Shown here piece by piece: positions 12,384 to 22,300 of a DNA stretch of 64,000 nt. Numbering within the stretch: the stretch's first letter is position 1; every line of letters starts with the position of its first letter. Both the position numbers and the translations under genes were made by a program. The DNA lies in assembly GCA_008692225.1 (NCBI GenBank), contig VICG01000002.1, forward strand, positions 2,401,501 through 2,465,500. Direction: 5' to 3'. The notes beneath the pieces were generated by a model. It saw only the letters and a program-made list of their open reading frames with translations, made no database searches and was not told where the DNA came from. This DNA comes from Monilinia fructicola. Its lineage: Eukaryota; Ascomycota; Leotiomycetes; Helotiales; Sclerotiniaceae.

Positions 12384-12936
12384 AGGCTTTGAGTTTGTAT
12401 TGGTGGGGGAGGAATGTGCGGAGAGGTTATTGATGCATATGATTTCATGACATGGATGATATGGACTGCACCCTCTGGTTATTGGCTCATATTGGGGTTA
12501 TAAAAAGTCACTTATCCGGTATTTGCATGGTTTCTATTTGACTATTATATGGTCCTCATTTCTTATCCTCTGTCTACGGGCATAAAATGAGCTACTGTAG
12601 AACAAGGGGTGTTAATAAGAAAAAAAATTCACAAATTGATCAAGATTAAAAACTTTATACATGTTCTGGTATGCACCTTTCGTGCCCACCTTTTTTCCTA
12701 GCTTCCATGTTGTAGCGTTCTGAGGCATCATCTACCTCAGTCGCCAAAGTTGACAGCTCGATATGTGCATGAACTTCAAAGCATGAAACCTCTATATATA
12801 ATATAAAGCACCAAACAGTATACGCGATTTTATAAACAAGAAAGACATTTGAAAATGTTCTGATATTTAATTCTATCTAGAAAGATATGGGGTTCTTGGT
12901 ACCGACGAAAAGATATTCTGCATCAACATTGCCTAA
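12384..12936. other. Convergent 3' intergenic region
   Basis: This 553-base stretch separates the 3' ends of SSB (+) and the F-box-like gene (-). I see no gene in it. It probably holds both 3' untranslated regions. Confidence 0.6.
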
Positions 12937-13896
12937 TCATTTTGAACCAATTCTATATTTAACAACATGGTCCGCATACGTTTCAATCATCCAACATCCC
13001 TCCAGCCCCTTAGCGCTCCTATCAAGCAACCAACTCATATCCGAGACCTGCTCCTTCCTCCAACATCCGTCCTTCAAAGGTTCTCTATACGTCCCAGGAG
13101 GACCATTAAGAATATTTCCATTGTCAAACGAAGCCTCCGTTCTAATTGCCCACAACCGCGCTTCTTCCAAATCTACATCTTCGAGTAGCTCTTTCAGTGC
13201 CGCCCAATTTGCATTTTCTTTCATCAATGGCCTGCATCGTCGTGCGTCTTGCGCCAAGTTGGTCGCCATGATGGCGGGTATGTATATATCGAGGATCCGG
13301 AGGTTTCCCTGCAGTATGCATTGTGACAGGGTGGGGATGAAGTGCGTGGTGAACCAGTCCTTTGTCCCCCAGCGGTGGATGCTTATCTCGAGTGATCGGA
13401 TGGCTCGTAAGGTGTGGGAGAACGAGGGCGAGAAGAATGTTTCGCCCGATGACGTGTATCCGATGTAAGTGGCGTCTCGGCGTAAGACGAGGGAGAAACT
13501 GTTCAGGGTGTAGTATAGATGGTGGGTTTCGGCCGAGATACGTTGGTTGGTTAGGAGGAGGGCAAGTGGAGCTGGATGCTTGGGGCCGCCGGCGCCGATG
13601 AGATGGTGGGGGGAGAGGGAGATGGTGGGTTTTAGGAAGTGGTTTTCTGGGAGGGGAAAGGGAGCGAGGAGGGGAGAGGGGCGCGGGCCTGTTTGCGATA
13701 CGTCCAATGAGTGATGTTGCTGGTGGAGAGGCGGGTCGTTGGAGTTTTGGGTTTGAGAAGAAGTTTGGGAGGAACTTGGGAGAGAATTGGGTAGTAGGAC
13801 GCATTGGGTAAGGATTTTGGTTACGAGTTCGGGGGGAAGATCGAGGAGGCGGAAGGGAGATGGAAAGGAGCTGGAGCTGGAGCTGGAGCTGGACAT
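12937..13896 (-). CDS. F-box-like domain protein of unknown target
   Basis: A single-exon frame of 319 residues. After a Ser-rich start (M plus nine Ser) it shows FRLLDLPPELVTKIL, which fits the first helix of an F-box, the motif that docks substrate receptors to Skp1 in SCF ubiquitin ligases. A Gln/Asn/Ser/Pro-rich linker (about residues 35-85) follows. The C-terminal body contains LLLTNQRISAETHHLYYTLN, which resembles the region after the F-box in many fungal F-box proteins. No LRR or WD repeats are visible, so the substrate is unknown. The Ser run at the start comes from a GAGCTG-repeat tract. The ATG at 13896 is the first in frame. Function is inferred from the short motif only. Confidence 0.75.
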   Translation of the reverse strand: MSSSSSSSSSFPSPFRLLDLPPELVTKILTQCVLLPNSLPSSSQTSSQTQNSNDPPLHQQHHSLDVSQTGPRPSPLLAPFPLPENHFLKPTISLSPHHLIGAGGPKHPAPLALLLTNQRISAETHHLYYTLNSFSLVLRRDATYIGYTSSGETFFSPSFSHTLRAIRSLEISIHRWGTKDWFTTHFIPTLSQCILQGNLRILDIYIPAIMATNLAQDARRCRPLMKENANWAALKELLEDVDLEEARLWAIRTEASFDNGNILNGPPGTYREPLKDGCWRKEQVSDMSWLLDRSAKGLEGCWMIETYADHVVKYRIGSK

Positions 13897-14495
13897 TGGA
13901 GAGGCGTTTGGAGGATTGGAACGTATAATCTATTTTTCAAATTGGTCGATTTATATATGTTGTATAAATGTGTAGGTAGAGAGATATGAAAACGTAACAG
14001 GATCAGTTGATGTTGTAGATATACTTTATGATATTATGACGTTTTGACAATGTTTACTAGTAAAGTACGGGAAACGGGAGGGGTCTAAGGTCGGTCAACG
14101 GTCAATCGTCAACCCTCAAGCGTCAACCGTCAACCGTCAACCCAAGCGTTCAACTTTCGACAGCTTCCATTACATAAGTTATGATTCTCTTCATAGAAAT
14201 CACACGTATACTAGAATGATACGATATAAGAAAATTCAAGGTGTGAAAATTGAAGATCCATTTCCACCCCTTTCAAACTTATTATCCAATCCATGGATCC
14301 TCTAAAACATCCAATCCATCTCCAACATTGATGTCAATAATATAAAAATGCACGTCCCACTTTCAATCAACATGGGGATCCAGAAAGGCTGAAAGAGTTT
14401 TGATTCAGACGAGGCCTCAATTCCGCCTTATCTTAAAATTCTTAATCTTTACAACAATCATCCATTAACCAATTCCTCACCACACCCCCTTCAAT
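13897..14495. other. Divergent intergenic region with GTCAACC repeats
   Basis: This is the shared upstream region of the F-box-like gene (-) and RRF1 (+). At 14094-14155 there is a cluster of about eight imperfect copies of GTCAACC/GTCAACG. Nothing else is recognisable. The repeat could be a microsatellite or a cluster of binding sites; the sequence does not decide. Confidence 0.55.
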
Positions 14496-15477
14496 ATGCC
14501 ACCTCGTATTCCCATTCGTTCTGTCAAAAGTTTAGGACGAAACTTCACAAGTCCCAATTTACGAAATGCTTCAATTTTAGAAGAATTGAGACCCCTCCTT
14601 CGCCTACCAACCTTATACCAAACTACCCCTCACCACCGCACCCTCAGTAGTAGTTCACCACTTTCTTTCCACACCAGCCCGACCCTCCTCAAGAAAAAAG
14701 AGAAGAACAAATCCAGCAGCTCCTCATCTTCCTCCAATGCCTCTGAAGAATCCTCCTCAGCGGTTGAAGAAAATGATCCCTTTGATTTCTCCACGCTACA
14801 AGCCGGGATCGACAAAAGTCTCGAAAAACTCAAGAATGATCTTGGCAAATTACGGACGGGAGGTCGTTTTAACCCAGAGGTATTAGAGGGGCTCCGTGTG
14901 AAATTAGAGAAGGATGCAAAGGAGAGCTTTCGCTTGGGGGATTTGGCGCAGGTGTTTGCCGAAGGGGGGTCGGAGTATTGTTTTGATGGTGGGAGAGAAA
15001 GATGTATGTCACTCGTGCTTTAAATCCCAATTCCCTCAATTTCCTCAATTCTCCCACTTCTTTCCAGCGGCCCTACAATGTGCCTACCTCAACTTATTAA
15101 ACATAACCAACTAACTCCCCTCCCAGCACATCAAGCCCATAATCTCCACCATACAGTCTGCGCCAAACCTCCAGCTCCAACCACAACCCGATTCCCACAA
15201 TCCCCTCGCCCTCAATATTCCAATACCACCCCCTACCAAAGAATCCCGGGATTTGGCGCTACAGGCCGCGTCAAAAGCGGGAGAACAGGCTACTATGGGA
15301 GTAAGGAATGCGAGGGGAGCTATGCAAAAGAAGTTGAGGGCAATGGAAATTAAGAAGGTTGTACGGCCGGATGATTCGAAGAAGGCGCATAAAGAGATGG
15401 AGAAGGTGGTTGAGAAGGGAAACGGGGAGGTCAAGAAGTTGGTTGAGGCGGCGAGGAAGGGGATGGAGCAGAATTAG
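14496..15477 (+). CDS. RRF1: Mitochondrial ribosome recycling factor, with an apparent 1-base frameshift
   Basis: This factor splits post-termination mitochondrial ribosomes together with the mitochondrial EF-G2. Exons are 14496-15003 and 15127-15477. The N-terminus (MPPRIPIRSVKSLGRNF) is basic and low in acidic residues, as expected for a mitochondrial targeting signal. A Ser/Lys/Glu linker follows, then the RRF domain: LEKLKNDLGKLRTGGRFNPE, GLRVKLEKDAKE and, in exon 2, the C-terminal three-helix region (AMQKKLRAMEIKKVVRPDD). Between GDLAQV and PKGGRSIVLMVGEKD the frame shifts by one base within about 14952-14960 (GTGTTTGCCG): one base too many. Exon 1 is 508 bases, and 507 would keep phase with exon 2. 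If the extra base is an error, the protein has about 285 residues. As written, translation would run into stops in the intron. No intron can absorb the shift without removing conserved residues. Confidence 0.88.
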
Positions 15478-15647
15478 AGGGGAGGTTGGAATTGTGAAGG
15501 GATGAAATAGGGTTGAGAAGAGAAAGTAAAGGTTCTGGAATTTTAAGGGCAGGGAGTTGTAAAAGTTGAATTGTTTGAAGGTATATGATTGCTCTGTATA
15601 ATACCACTTCTATGTTTTATGAATAAAATGTACAGTTTATACTCTAC

Positions 15648-16520
15648 CTATATTGTGGGCCCTTTTGCGCCATTCTGTTCTTTTGGTACATCGGCAGGTA
15701 AATAGCTCTGTATCGTCTCCTGTAACGACCTTGAGTCTTCTGGCAAGAAAGTCTCATTCTTCCTTGTGAGTCTTTCAACGTCGCCTAGCAAACCATTCTG
15801 GGCATCGCCCGGTTTCTTATACACACCAGCGACCATCTCCTTCAAAAGTGCCTCCTGCTCCTCTTTGTTCAAACCCGCAATCTTATAATCCTTATGGACC
15901 TTCCACCTGACCTCATTTCTCCATGCCTCCTCCCCATCCTTCCATTTTTCAATCGCCTCCTTCTCCTCCCTGCTCTCGAACACCGTACCAAAACCCCTCT
16001 CAACATTCGCCAAATGTCTGTCCGGCGGCGTCGGCACATCTCTCTGTCCAAGTGTCCCACTCGCAACTTGCACCTTATAAATTATCGATTCCTTCAACCC
16101 ATTTGTACTTGCACTTGTCGCCACAGCCGGTCCCCAGCTCTCCAAATCCGAAAGTGATGTCACAGGATTATATGGCACCCATTCACCTCCCTCCTGACTA
16201 TCCAAATACTGTTGCTCCTCGAGTGTGTATGGGGGGTCATATTCATCCAACTCCACATCCGCAGGTTTTGCTCCCCGAGGGGCTCTTTGCCCACTACCGC
16301 GTCCTCGACGTGCACCGCCAGCTCGACCGCCAGCTCCTACTCTTGCACCTCCTCTTCCGGCTCCAGATCCAGCTCCAGCTCTATAAAGTGCGCCGCCGCG
16401 TCCACGATAATTGGGACTGTGACCGTTTGGGCCCCGTCCCCGCGGACCGCCACTGTCAATGCGACGCGCAATGGTAACAGTTTTGACCGGGCGGTGGGCG
16501 AGCTGCGAGTGAGCGAGCAT
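15648..16520 (-). CDS. Arg/Gly-rich N-terminus protein of unknown function
   Basis: An open frame of 290 residues starting at the ATG at 16520 (MLAHSQLAHRPVKTVTIARR); an upstream GTG at 16529 is unlikely to be used. Residues about 20-85 are rich in Arg, Gly and Ala with RGRG-type repeats. The rest is acidic and ordered-looking, with YTLEEQQYLDSQEGGEW and a helical stretch REEKEAIEKWKDGEEAWRNE followed by VRWKVHKDYKIAGLNKEEQE. I do not recognise a family. The basic N-terminus could be a mitochondrial signal or an RGG-type nucleic-acid-binding segment. It is convergent with RRF1, with 170 bases between the stop codons. An extra 5' exon cannot be excluded. Confidence 0.7.
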   Translation of the reverse strand: MLAHSQLAHRPVKTVTIARRIDSGGPRGRGPNGHSPNYRGRGGALYRAGAGSGAGRGGARVGAGGRAGGARRGRGSGQRAPRGAKPADVELDEYDPPYTLEEQQYLDSQEGGEWVPYNPVTSLSDLESWGPAVATSASTNGLKESIIYKVQVASGTLGQRDVPTPPDRHLANVERGFGTVFESREEKEAIEKWKDGEEAWRNEVRWKVHKDYKIAGLNKEEQEALLKEMVAGVYKKPGDAQNGLLGDVERLTRKNETFLPEDSRSLQETIQSYLPADVPKEQNGAKGPTI

Positions 16521-17452
16521 CGATTGCACGAGAGGGTTGTGGTGCGAGGGAGGAAATGTCGTTTACGGCATTGGAGCTGCGTTCTGCGCGAGTGGATCGG
16601 GGTTGATCTGAGAAGTGTTAGGATGTTATATTATAGAATATTCCTAAAAAGGGGGTCGAGTCCAAAATGGACCACTTTCCACAACTTTGCAGAAAGCCAA
16701 ATCACGATCCGAATTCAAGCTGCCAGGCAAATCATAAAACCTACCATTCTCCGCCTCACTCTTCCTCACAGAACTACTAAATGCCCTCAGGCTCGCTCGA
16801 ATTCCCTCCGAAAACCCTCGCAAAATCATGGGCAAGAGGCCTGCCACCTCCAATCGCAGATTGCACATGCCTCGTAAACATGATGTGCAGCACAATTCGT
16901 GTCAGTTATCTCAAACCGTGCTCCCCAATCAATATCAACCTCGAGATTCCAGAGAAAATATTATTACTGCCTAAGGCATACATGCATATGATATCAGTAA
17001 GGCTAGATGCACAGACCACCAAAAGTAAACAAAACAGACAAGGCCAAAAGGTAGCCGTCTCATAAAAATGCTTCGATGACTTGAGTCGGTCTTCAGTAAA
17101 CATTCCTTCAAAATCCCCAGGATAAGTGTCTTTGACATCGGGCAGTCTCAAGGATTCTAGAACTGTAGAGAAATTGTAGTTTTCTCAAAAATTCCATTTT
17201 TGATCCCGCAGATAGGCTTACATCAAAAGTTTTGGAGAGGAAGAGGGACCGCGCTTCTTAGTCTTGGGCCGAAGGCAATATCAGTATTAACATTGGATCC
17301 GAGAATACTATTTGCGCAGAGGCTTTGCAGGTTGCTACGAGTAGAGGGAAGTGAGATATCTTATCCACAGAGAAGCACGGGAATAGATTCGAAAGATATA
17401 CATTTTGCGATCATTTTTTACTCTCCACCCACCTCCCCCCCACACATTCAAG
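16521..17452. other. Divergent intergenic region upstream of CDC26
   Basis: This 0.9 kb stretch separates the Arg/Gly-rich gene (-) from CDC26 (+). Two minus-strand frames (16644-16895 and 16906-17151) are moderately protein-like, the second with a hydrophobic stretch (FWPCLFCLLLVVCASSL). Neither matches a family I know, and no convincing splice pattern joins them. I leave it unannotated. Confidence 0.45.
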
Positions 17453-17959
17453 ATGCTCCGCCGCGCCCCAACAAGGATAACGCTTACCACGGAAGATATC
17501 GCCGTCTACGAAGACGCACGTCAAGCCGAGCGGGAAGAGGAAGAAGAACAAAAAGCAAAGGCCGAGGCGGCGCGCTATAGGAAGGCGAGGGAAAGGTCGG
17601 CGTTTGGGATTGGCAAGGGGGATAATTATCGGGAGTTGCAGGCATTGGCTGCGCAGCGTAGGGTGGATGATGCGAGGTATGCGCAGAGGGAGAGTGAGAG
17701 GAATGGGGGGAGGGAGCTTAGGGAGGGGAGGGGCCAGAGCAGAGAGAGTAATGCCGAGAATGAGCTGAGTGAGGATGAGGATAGGTTGCTTGAGAGGGAG
17801 AGGGAGCAAAGGGAGGAGAGGGTGGTGGAGAGGGAGAGGGGAGAAAGGGCGACGGAACGGATTAGAAGTAGGGCTTTACTGAGAGATAGAGAGGCGAGGG
17901 AGCAGAGGAGTAGGGAGGAGAGGTTAGGGTTGGGAGGGGGGAGTGGATCGGGGAGATGA
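17453..17959 (+). CDS. CDC26: Anaphase-promoting complex subunit CDC26 (Apc12)
   Basis: An intact single-exon frame of 168 residues. The first residues, MLRRAPTRITLTTEDIAVYE, match the family signature M-L-R-R-x-P-T-R-I-x-L-x-x-x-D-I-x-E-Y-E, the segment that inserts into the TPR superhelix of Apc6/Cut9 and stabilises it. Residues about 24-65 are a charged helix (AEREEEEEQKAKAEAARYRK). The remaining two-thirds is a highly charged Arg/Glu-rich tail of low complexity, longer than in yeasts but common in filamentous fungi. The identification rests on the first 20 residues. The ATG is preceded by an A-rich context (TTCAAGATG). Confidence 0.88.
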   Translation: MLRRAPTRITLTTEDIAVYEDARQAEREEEEEQKAKAEAARYRKARERSAFGIGKGDNYRELQALAAQRRVDDARYAQRESERNGGRELREGRGQSRESNAENELSEDEDRLLEREREQREERVVERERGERATERIRSRALLRDREAREQRSREERLGLGGGSGSGR

Positions 17960-19370
17960 TGTATAGCATATACATGGGATTGGGATAAAGTTTCGGACAT
18001 CTAATTTTGTGGATACATGAAGGAAGTAGCAAACGATCGTGGAGATATTTGAGTATATGGATAACGGAGTATATCGGCTTACATTCTTGGATGAATGAAC
18101 GAACGGAGTTACAGGATAATTTACGACCACATGGATCAGATATCAAACCGACATTCTGCATACCAAAAGTCATAGAAGGGTTGCGAAGCATCTTCACACC
18201 CTATCAAATTTTCAAGACAGTTACTCACATTTCACCCAAATCTTGTACCAACATACTGACTTCCTCCTTGATTTGGACACAAGAAGCAAGAACACAAGAC
18301 TACAGCAACACAACGCCATTGAATCCATGCCACGCCGTAATCCAGCCTCATATTCTCAGATGCTCAACCCAGTGCAACGCATCCCAACACCAACACCAAC
18401 ACCAGCACCAGCACTCCCCACACAGAGGGCACCCTATCTACACACACCCAGATCAGAAATACCCCCCCGCAACAATCCACACCAACCCACCAACGCACCC
18501 AGCCACTCACTACAGAAAACCACCATCCCTTAACCGTGCAGCCAGTAAATTCCTCCGCAATACCATCTTCCTCATATGATCAGATGGGTCGGGTCCTACC
18601 TACCTACTTACAGAGTACCCAGGTATTCGACGCTGCGCCATGCGAAGAGTATCTGAATATGCTATGGGCGTCCTGTGGTGCAGACAGATATCTCAACATT
18701 GTAATCATGTATTTGACTCCTAGTATATGGGTTGGGTGGATGGATGTGTAAAGATGGTCTCGATGTGATGGCATGAATATTGAGTTTGCACATGCGATAA
18801 AAGCTTCAATTGAGATGGTGGAGATGGCGAGGATAATTCAATGCATAAAGGGTATGGATTTGAATCGAGTTTTGTTGCTGCCATTCATGAAGATAGGGGG
18901 AAAGGAAATAGTTTAGCTTGTGTCAAAGGTCGCTGCACTTTTGGTTTTCGTCACATACGTTGAGTCCGAGGTAATTTGTAGAAATCATATCACTTCAAAT
19001 TAGGTACAACTACCATATCAAAACAAGATACTGAATCGTTTGGATTTAGTAACTAATCTGCGGTATGCTCTTAGCACCCTCGAATTCTGCAATCCTCCCT
19101 CTTTCAGAGAACATAAAATCCCATGGGCCCTCATCATGATAATGTATGCCTTTAGCTGGCGAAAATATCCTCACAAACGCCTTGATTTTTTCGCTCTTCC
19201 TTTCCCAATATACACCTTGCGAGAATATTAAAACCCCCATTCTCCCATCTGCAAATTTGCCGAATAAATATTGCCGTGACGCCTTTTCGCTAAGTGCAGA
19301 TCAATTAATGCCAAAGAAAAGTAAGATGAAAGAGGTGGGGAATATGAACAAGTTCTTTTATTCATTGCCA
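17960..19370. other. Intergenic region without a recognised gene
   Basis: This 1.4 kb stretch lies between the 3' ends of CDC26 (+) and TAF2 (-). A Gln/His/Pro-type low-complexity tract from CAACAC repeats (about 18380-18420) produces frames that look open but have no motif. I see no gene or structured RNA. Confidence 0.5.
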
Positions 19371-22300
19371 TCAAGAGAATGAAGGTTTGGGTTTGGGTTT
19401 GAAGTTGAGTTTGATAGTTTGCTTTTTGGGTGCATCAGTGGGGCCAGCAGGTGGTGGCATGGTATTCTTTGCTGAATCCGGTAAAGGTTTTCGGCCTTCG
19501 GAAGGGGTTTTTCGGATAGGTGCTGCGCCCGGAAGTGGAGTTGCCGATTTCTTAACAAACGAAGATGCATGATTTGAACTAGAAGAAGTAGAAAGAGACG
19601 GATTCTCTCTGATGGGTTGTGTAAAGGGACGCTTTGGAGATGCTTTTGGAGATGGTCTCGGGTTTGGTGTGGATTGTGATGAGATAGAAATTTTTGACTT
19701 AGGGTTAGGAGGCTGTGAGACAATACGTTTTAATTTGGGTCCAGGAACCTTAAGTGTGATCATCTTTCTTTGTTTCTTGTCTTTGTGTAGCGATTTAGAA
19801 CTCTCTGCAAAATCTGCTGGAAGAGGTCGTTTGGGTGGTTTCATGGCACCAGACGAACTAGAAATTTTTATTGAGCCAGAAGACTTCGGAGTTCCTGCAA
19901 AGCTAGGTACTGAGCTAGATGATTTCATTGTCCCCGAAGAAGGGGGGTTCTTAGAAATACTAGAAGATGAGCCACCAATCTTCATTGAAGAGGACGAACT
20001 TCCAATCTTCAATGCAGACGACGAACTTCCAATCTTCAGTCCAGATGATGGGCTGCCAATCTTGAGTCCAGAAGACGAGTTGTTAATCTTAAGCGCAGAA
20101 GATGAACCTGAAAAGCTAGAATGCTTAGGAACACTAGAAGAAGATGGGCTTCCAATCTTAAGTCCCGAAGATGAGCTACCAGTCTTAAGTCCACTAGATG
20201 AGTTGCCGAGCTTGACTGCAGAAGATGTACCTGAAAAGCTTGAATGCTTAGGAATACCCGAAGAAGAAGAAGAAGAAGGGGTACCAATCTTAAGTCCACC
20301 AGATGAGTTGCTAAGCTTTAGGGCGGGTGATGAGTTGCCAATCTTGAGAGTAGGTGGCGCACCAGTCTTAATAGTAGATGGATTGCTGATCTTAAGTCCA
20401 GAGGACGAGCTGCCAATTTTAGGTCCGAAGATGGGGCCGAAAAGCTGGAATGCTTAGGAGCACCCGACGAAGAAGATGAACTGCCGAATTTAAGACCACC
20501 GGGCGAGTTGCTAAGCTTGAGAGCAGATGAAGTACCAATCTTGAGCTTGAGTGGCATCGTTGGTCTATCTTCTGTTGGTCCTCGAGCTGGTTGGCTGACA
20601 ATGGGTGGTTCAACTGGCGGGTGAGGTGTTGTGACAACTTTGATCTTGTTTGGAACGATTCTTTCAACAGTGGTTGTCCTAACTTTCTTGGTGTGTTTGA
20701 AAACCAATCGACCCTGATGAAATTAGTATAGGAACAATCAACAATAAGATTCTCATATGCATAACAACATACCTTGCCACGATGTTCGACCTTCCAATAG
20801 CGAGGATACCTTAGCTTCAAGATCAGGGACTCTTTAGGATAACAAAACACGGTGCAAAGTTCAAGGAAATCATTCTGTTCCGCCACGGTGATCACTGGAG
20901 AGAGAACAGCTTTCCACATGGCATTTTTCAAGTCAGTATTTCCTCCAACTTCCAACTTGAGTGAAGCAAGCGCGCCTATTATACTGCTACTTCGCTCCGC
21001 CTGTTCTTGTCTTGCAGTTGTTGAAGCTTCTTCAATGATCAAGCCATCCTTCGCAACAGGAGCAGCAACTCGTTTGGTTTTGTATTCACCAAGTCCGAGA
21101 ACACCCATTCCATAATGAAACACTTTTGTCAGCTCAGATCGAACCCAGGGCGATGGATCTGTGCTCATGGCAGTCACGAGCAGGCATGCCACAGAAGTGT
21201 TTTTTCAAAAAAACCCAAGGTCGGCTAGTGCTTCAAACGCCTTGATTCGTACACGAGGAGCAGTGCCATCGTGAAGGTATTGAGCAAAGTCAAGTGCATC
21301 CAACGGTATGATACCCGCGTTCATCAACTTCAGCTTACACTCTATGACTGTGATTGTATAGATGTTTTGATACGAATCTATCCACTCATCCATTCTGCTA
21401 TATCGATCAAGCTCCTCCAAAACGATGTCTCGAAATTTTTTGAGGTTCATCAATCTCCTCGGTATCGTCAAGAAGTGCATCGTTATTGAGACCCTTTGCA
21501 CCGGGAATTAAAGAGTCTGCCAACGACCTTAGAAGATTAGCAACCTTGAAGTTATCTGAGTAGTCATTATTTCCGTTATCATTAAAGCGAAGTTGGTCGA
21601 GTATAAATTGACGCGCTCTTCTAGGGCAGAGCGAATCGTATAAACTTCTGATTCTTGACATAGCCTGAGGAATGGCGCAGTCAATCCAGTAAGCTTGCTT
21701 GTCGGAGAAATCATTCGACCTAGGCATCTTCGTGCCAGGGTAGCAAAAGAACTCTTGGAAAGCCTTTTCGAGATGACTAAGGCCGATCCACTTCACATCT
21801 TTTTCTACCGCATGCTTAGCAAGAGACTTGGCAGCCATTGCTCGGATACCATAGAAATAGCGTCGGTCCATCAATGTTCTAATTAAGAATGTAGCAACAA
21901 GCGGATGGGGAGGAGCATTGTCCAGATATACCATGGATTCGTATTGAGCCGAGATGTCGCGATCTTGCTGAAGCTGAGAAACATACATGTATGCTTCCAT
22001 ACCGGTGAACTTTTTGTCGCAAATCCATTCGAAATCGGCATCAACACGGATCCACTCATATGACTCGGCTTCCATCTTTGCCTCTGTGGCTGGGTCCCAA
22101 TCTCGTAGACCCCACTCTTGAATGTCTTGCGGTGACTGCAGTACATCCCCTAGGCAGTAGATGAGAGCATCTTCATGGTTTTCAGCATTTATTTCCATGG
22201 CTGTACCTGCATTTGCACGTTCTTTCATACGCCTATTACGCTTGAGACGCTTGTATTTGGTGTTATACGGTATCTCAATTCTTGATGTCTTTTCACGGAT

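Noticed and set aside
19612..20457. 281-codon plus-strand frame opposite the TAF2 tail
   Set aside because: It is acidic, repetitive and exactly antisense to the TAF2 repeat units. Its openness is explained by the repeat DNA, and it has no independent motif.
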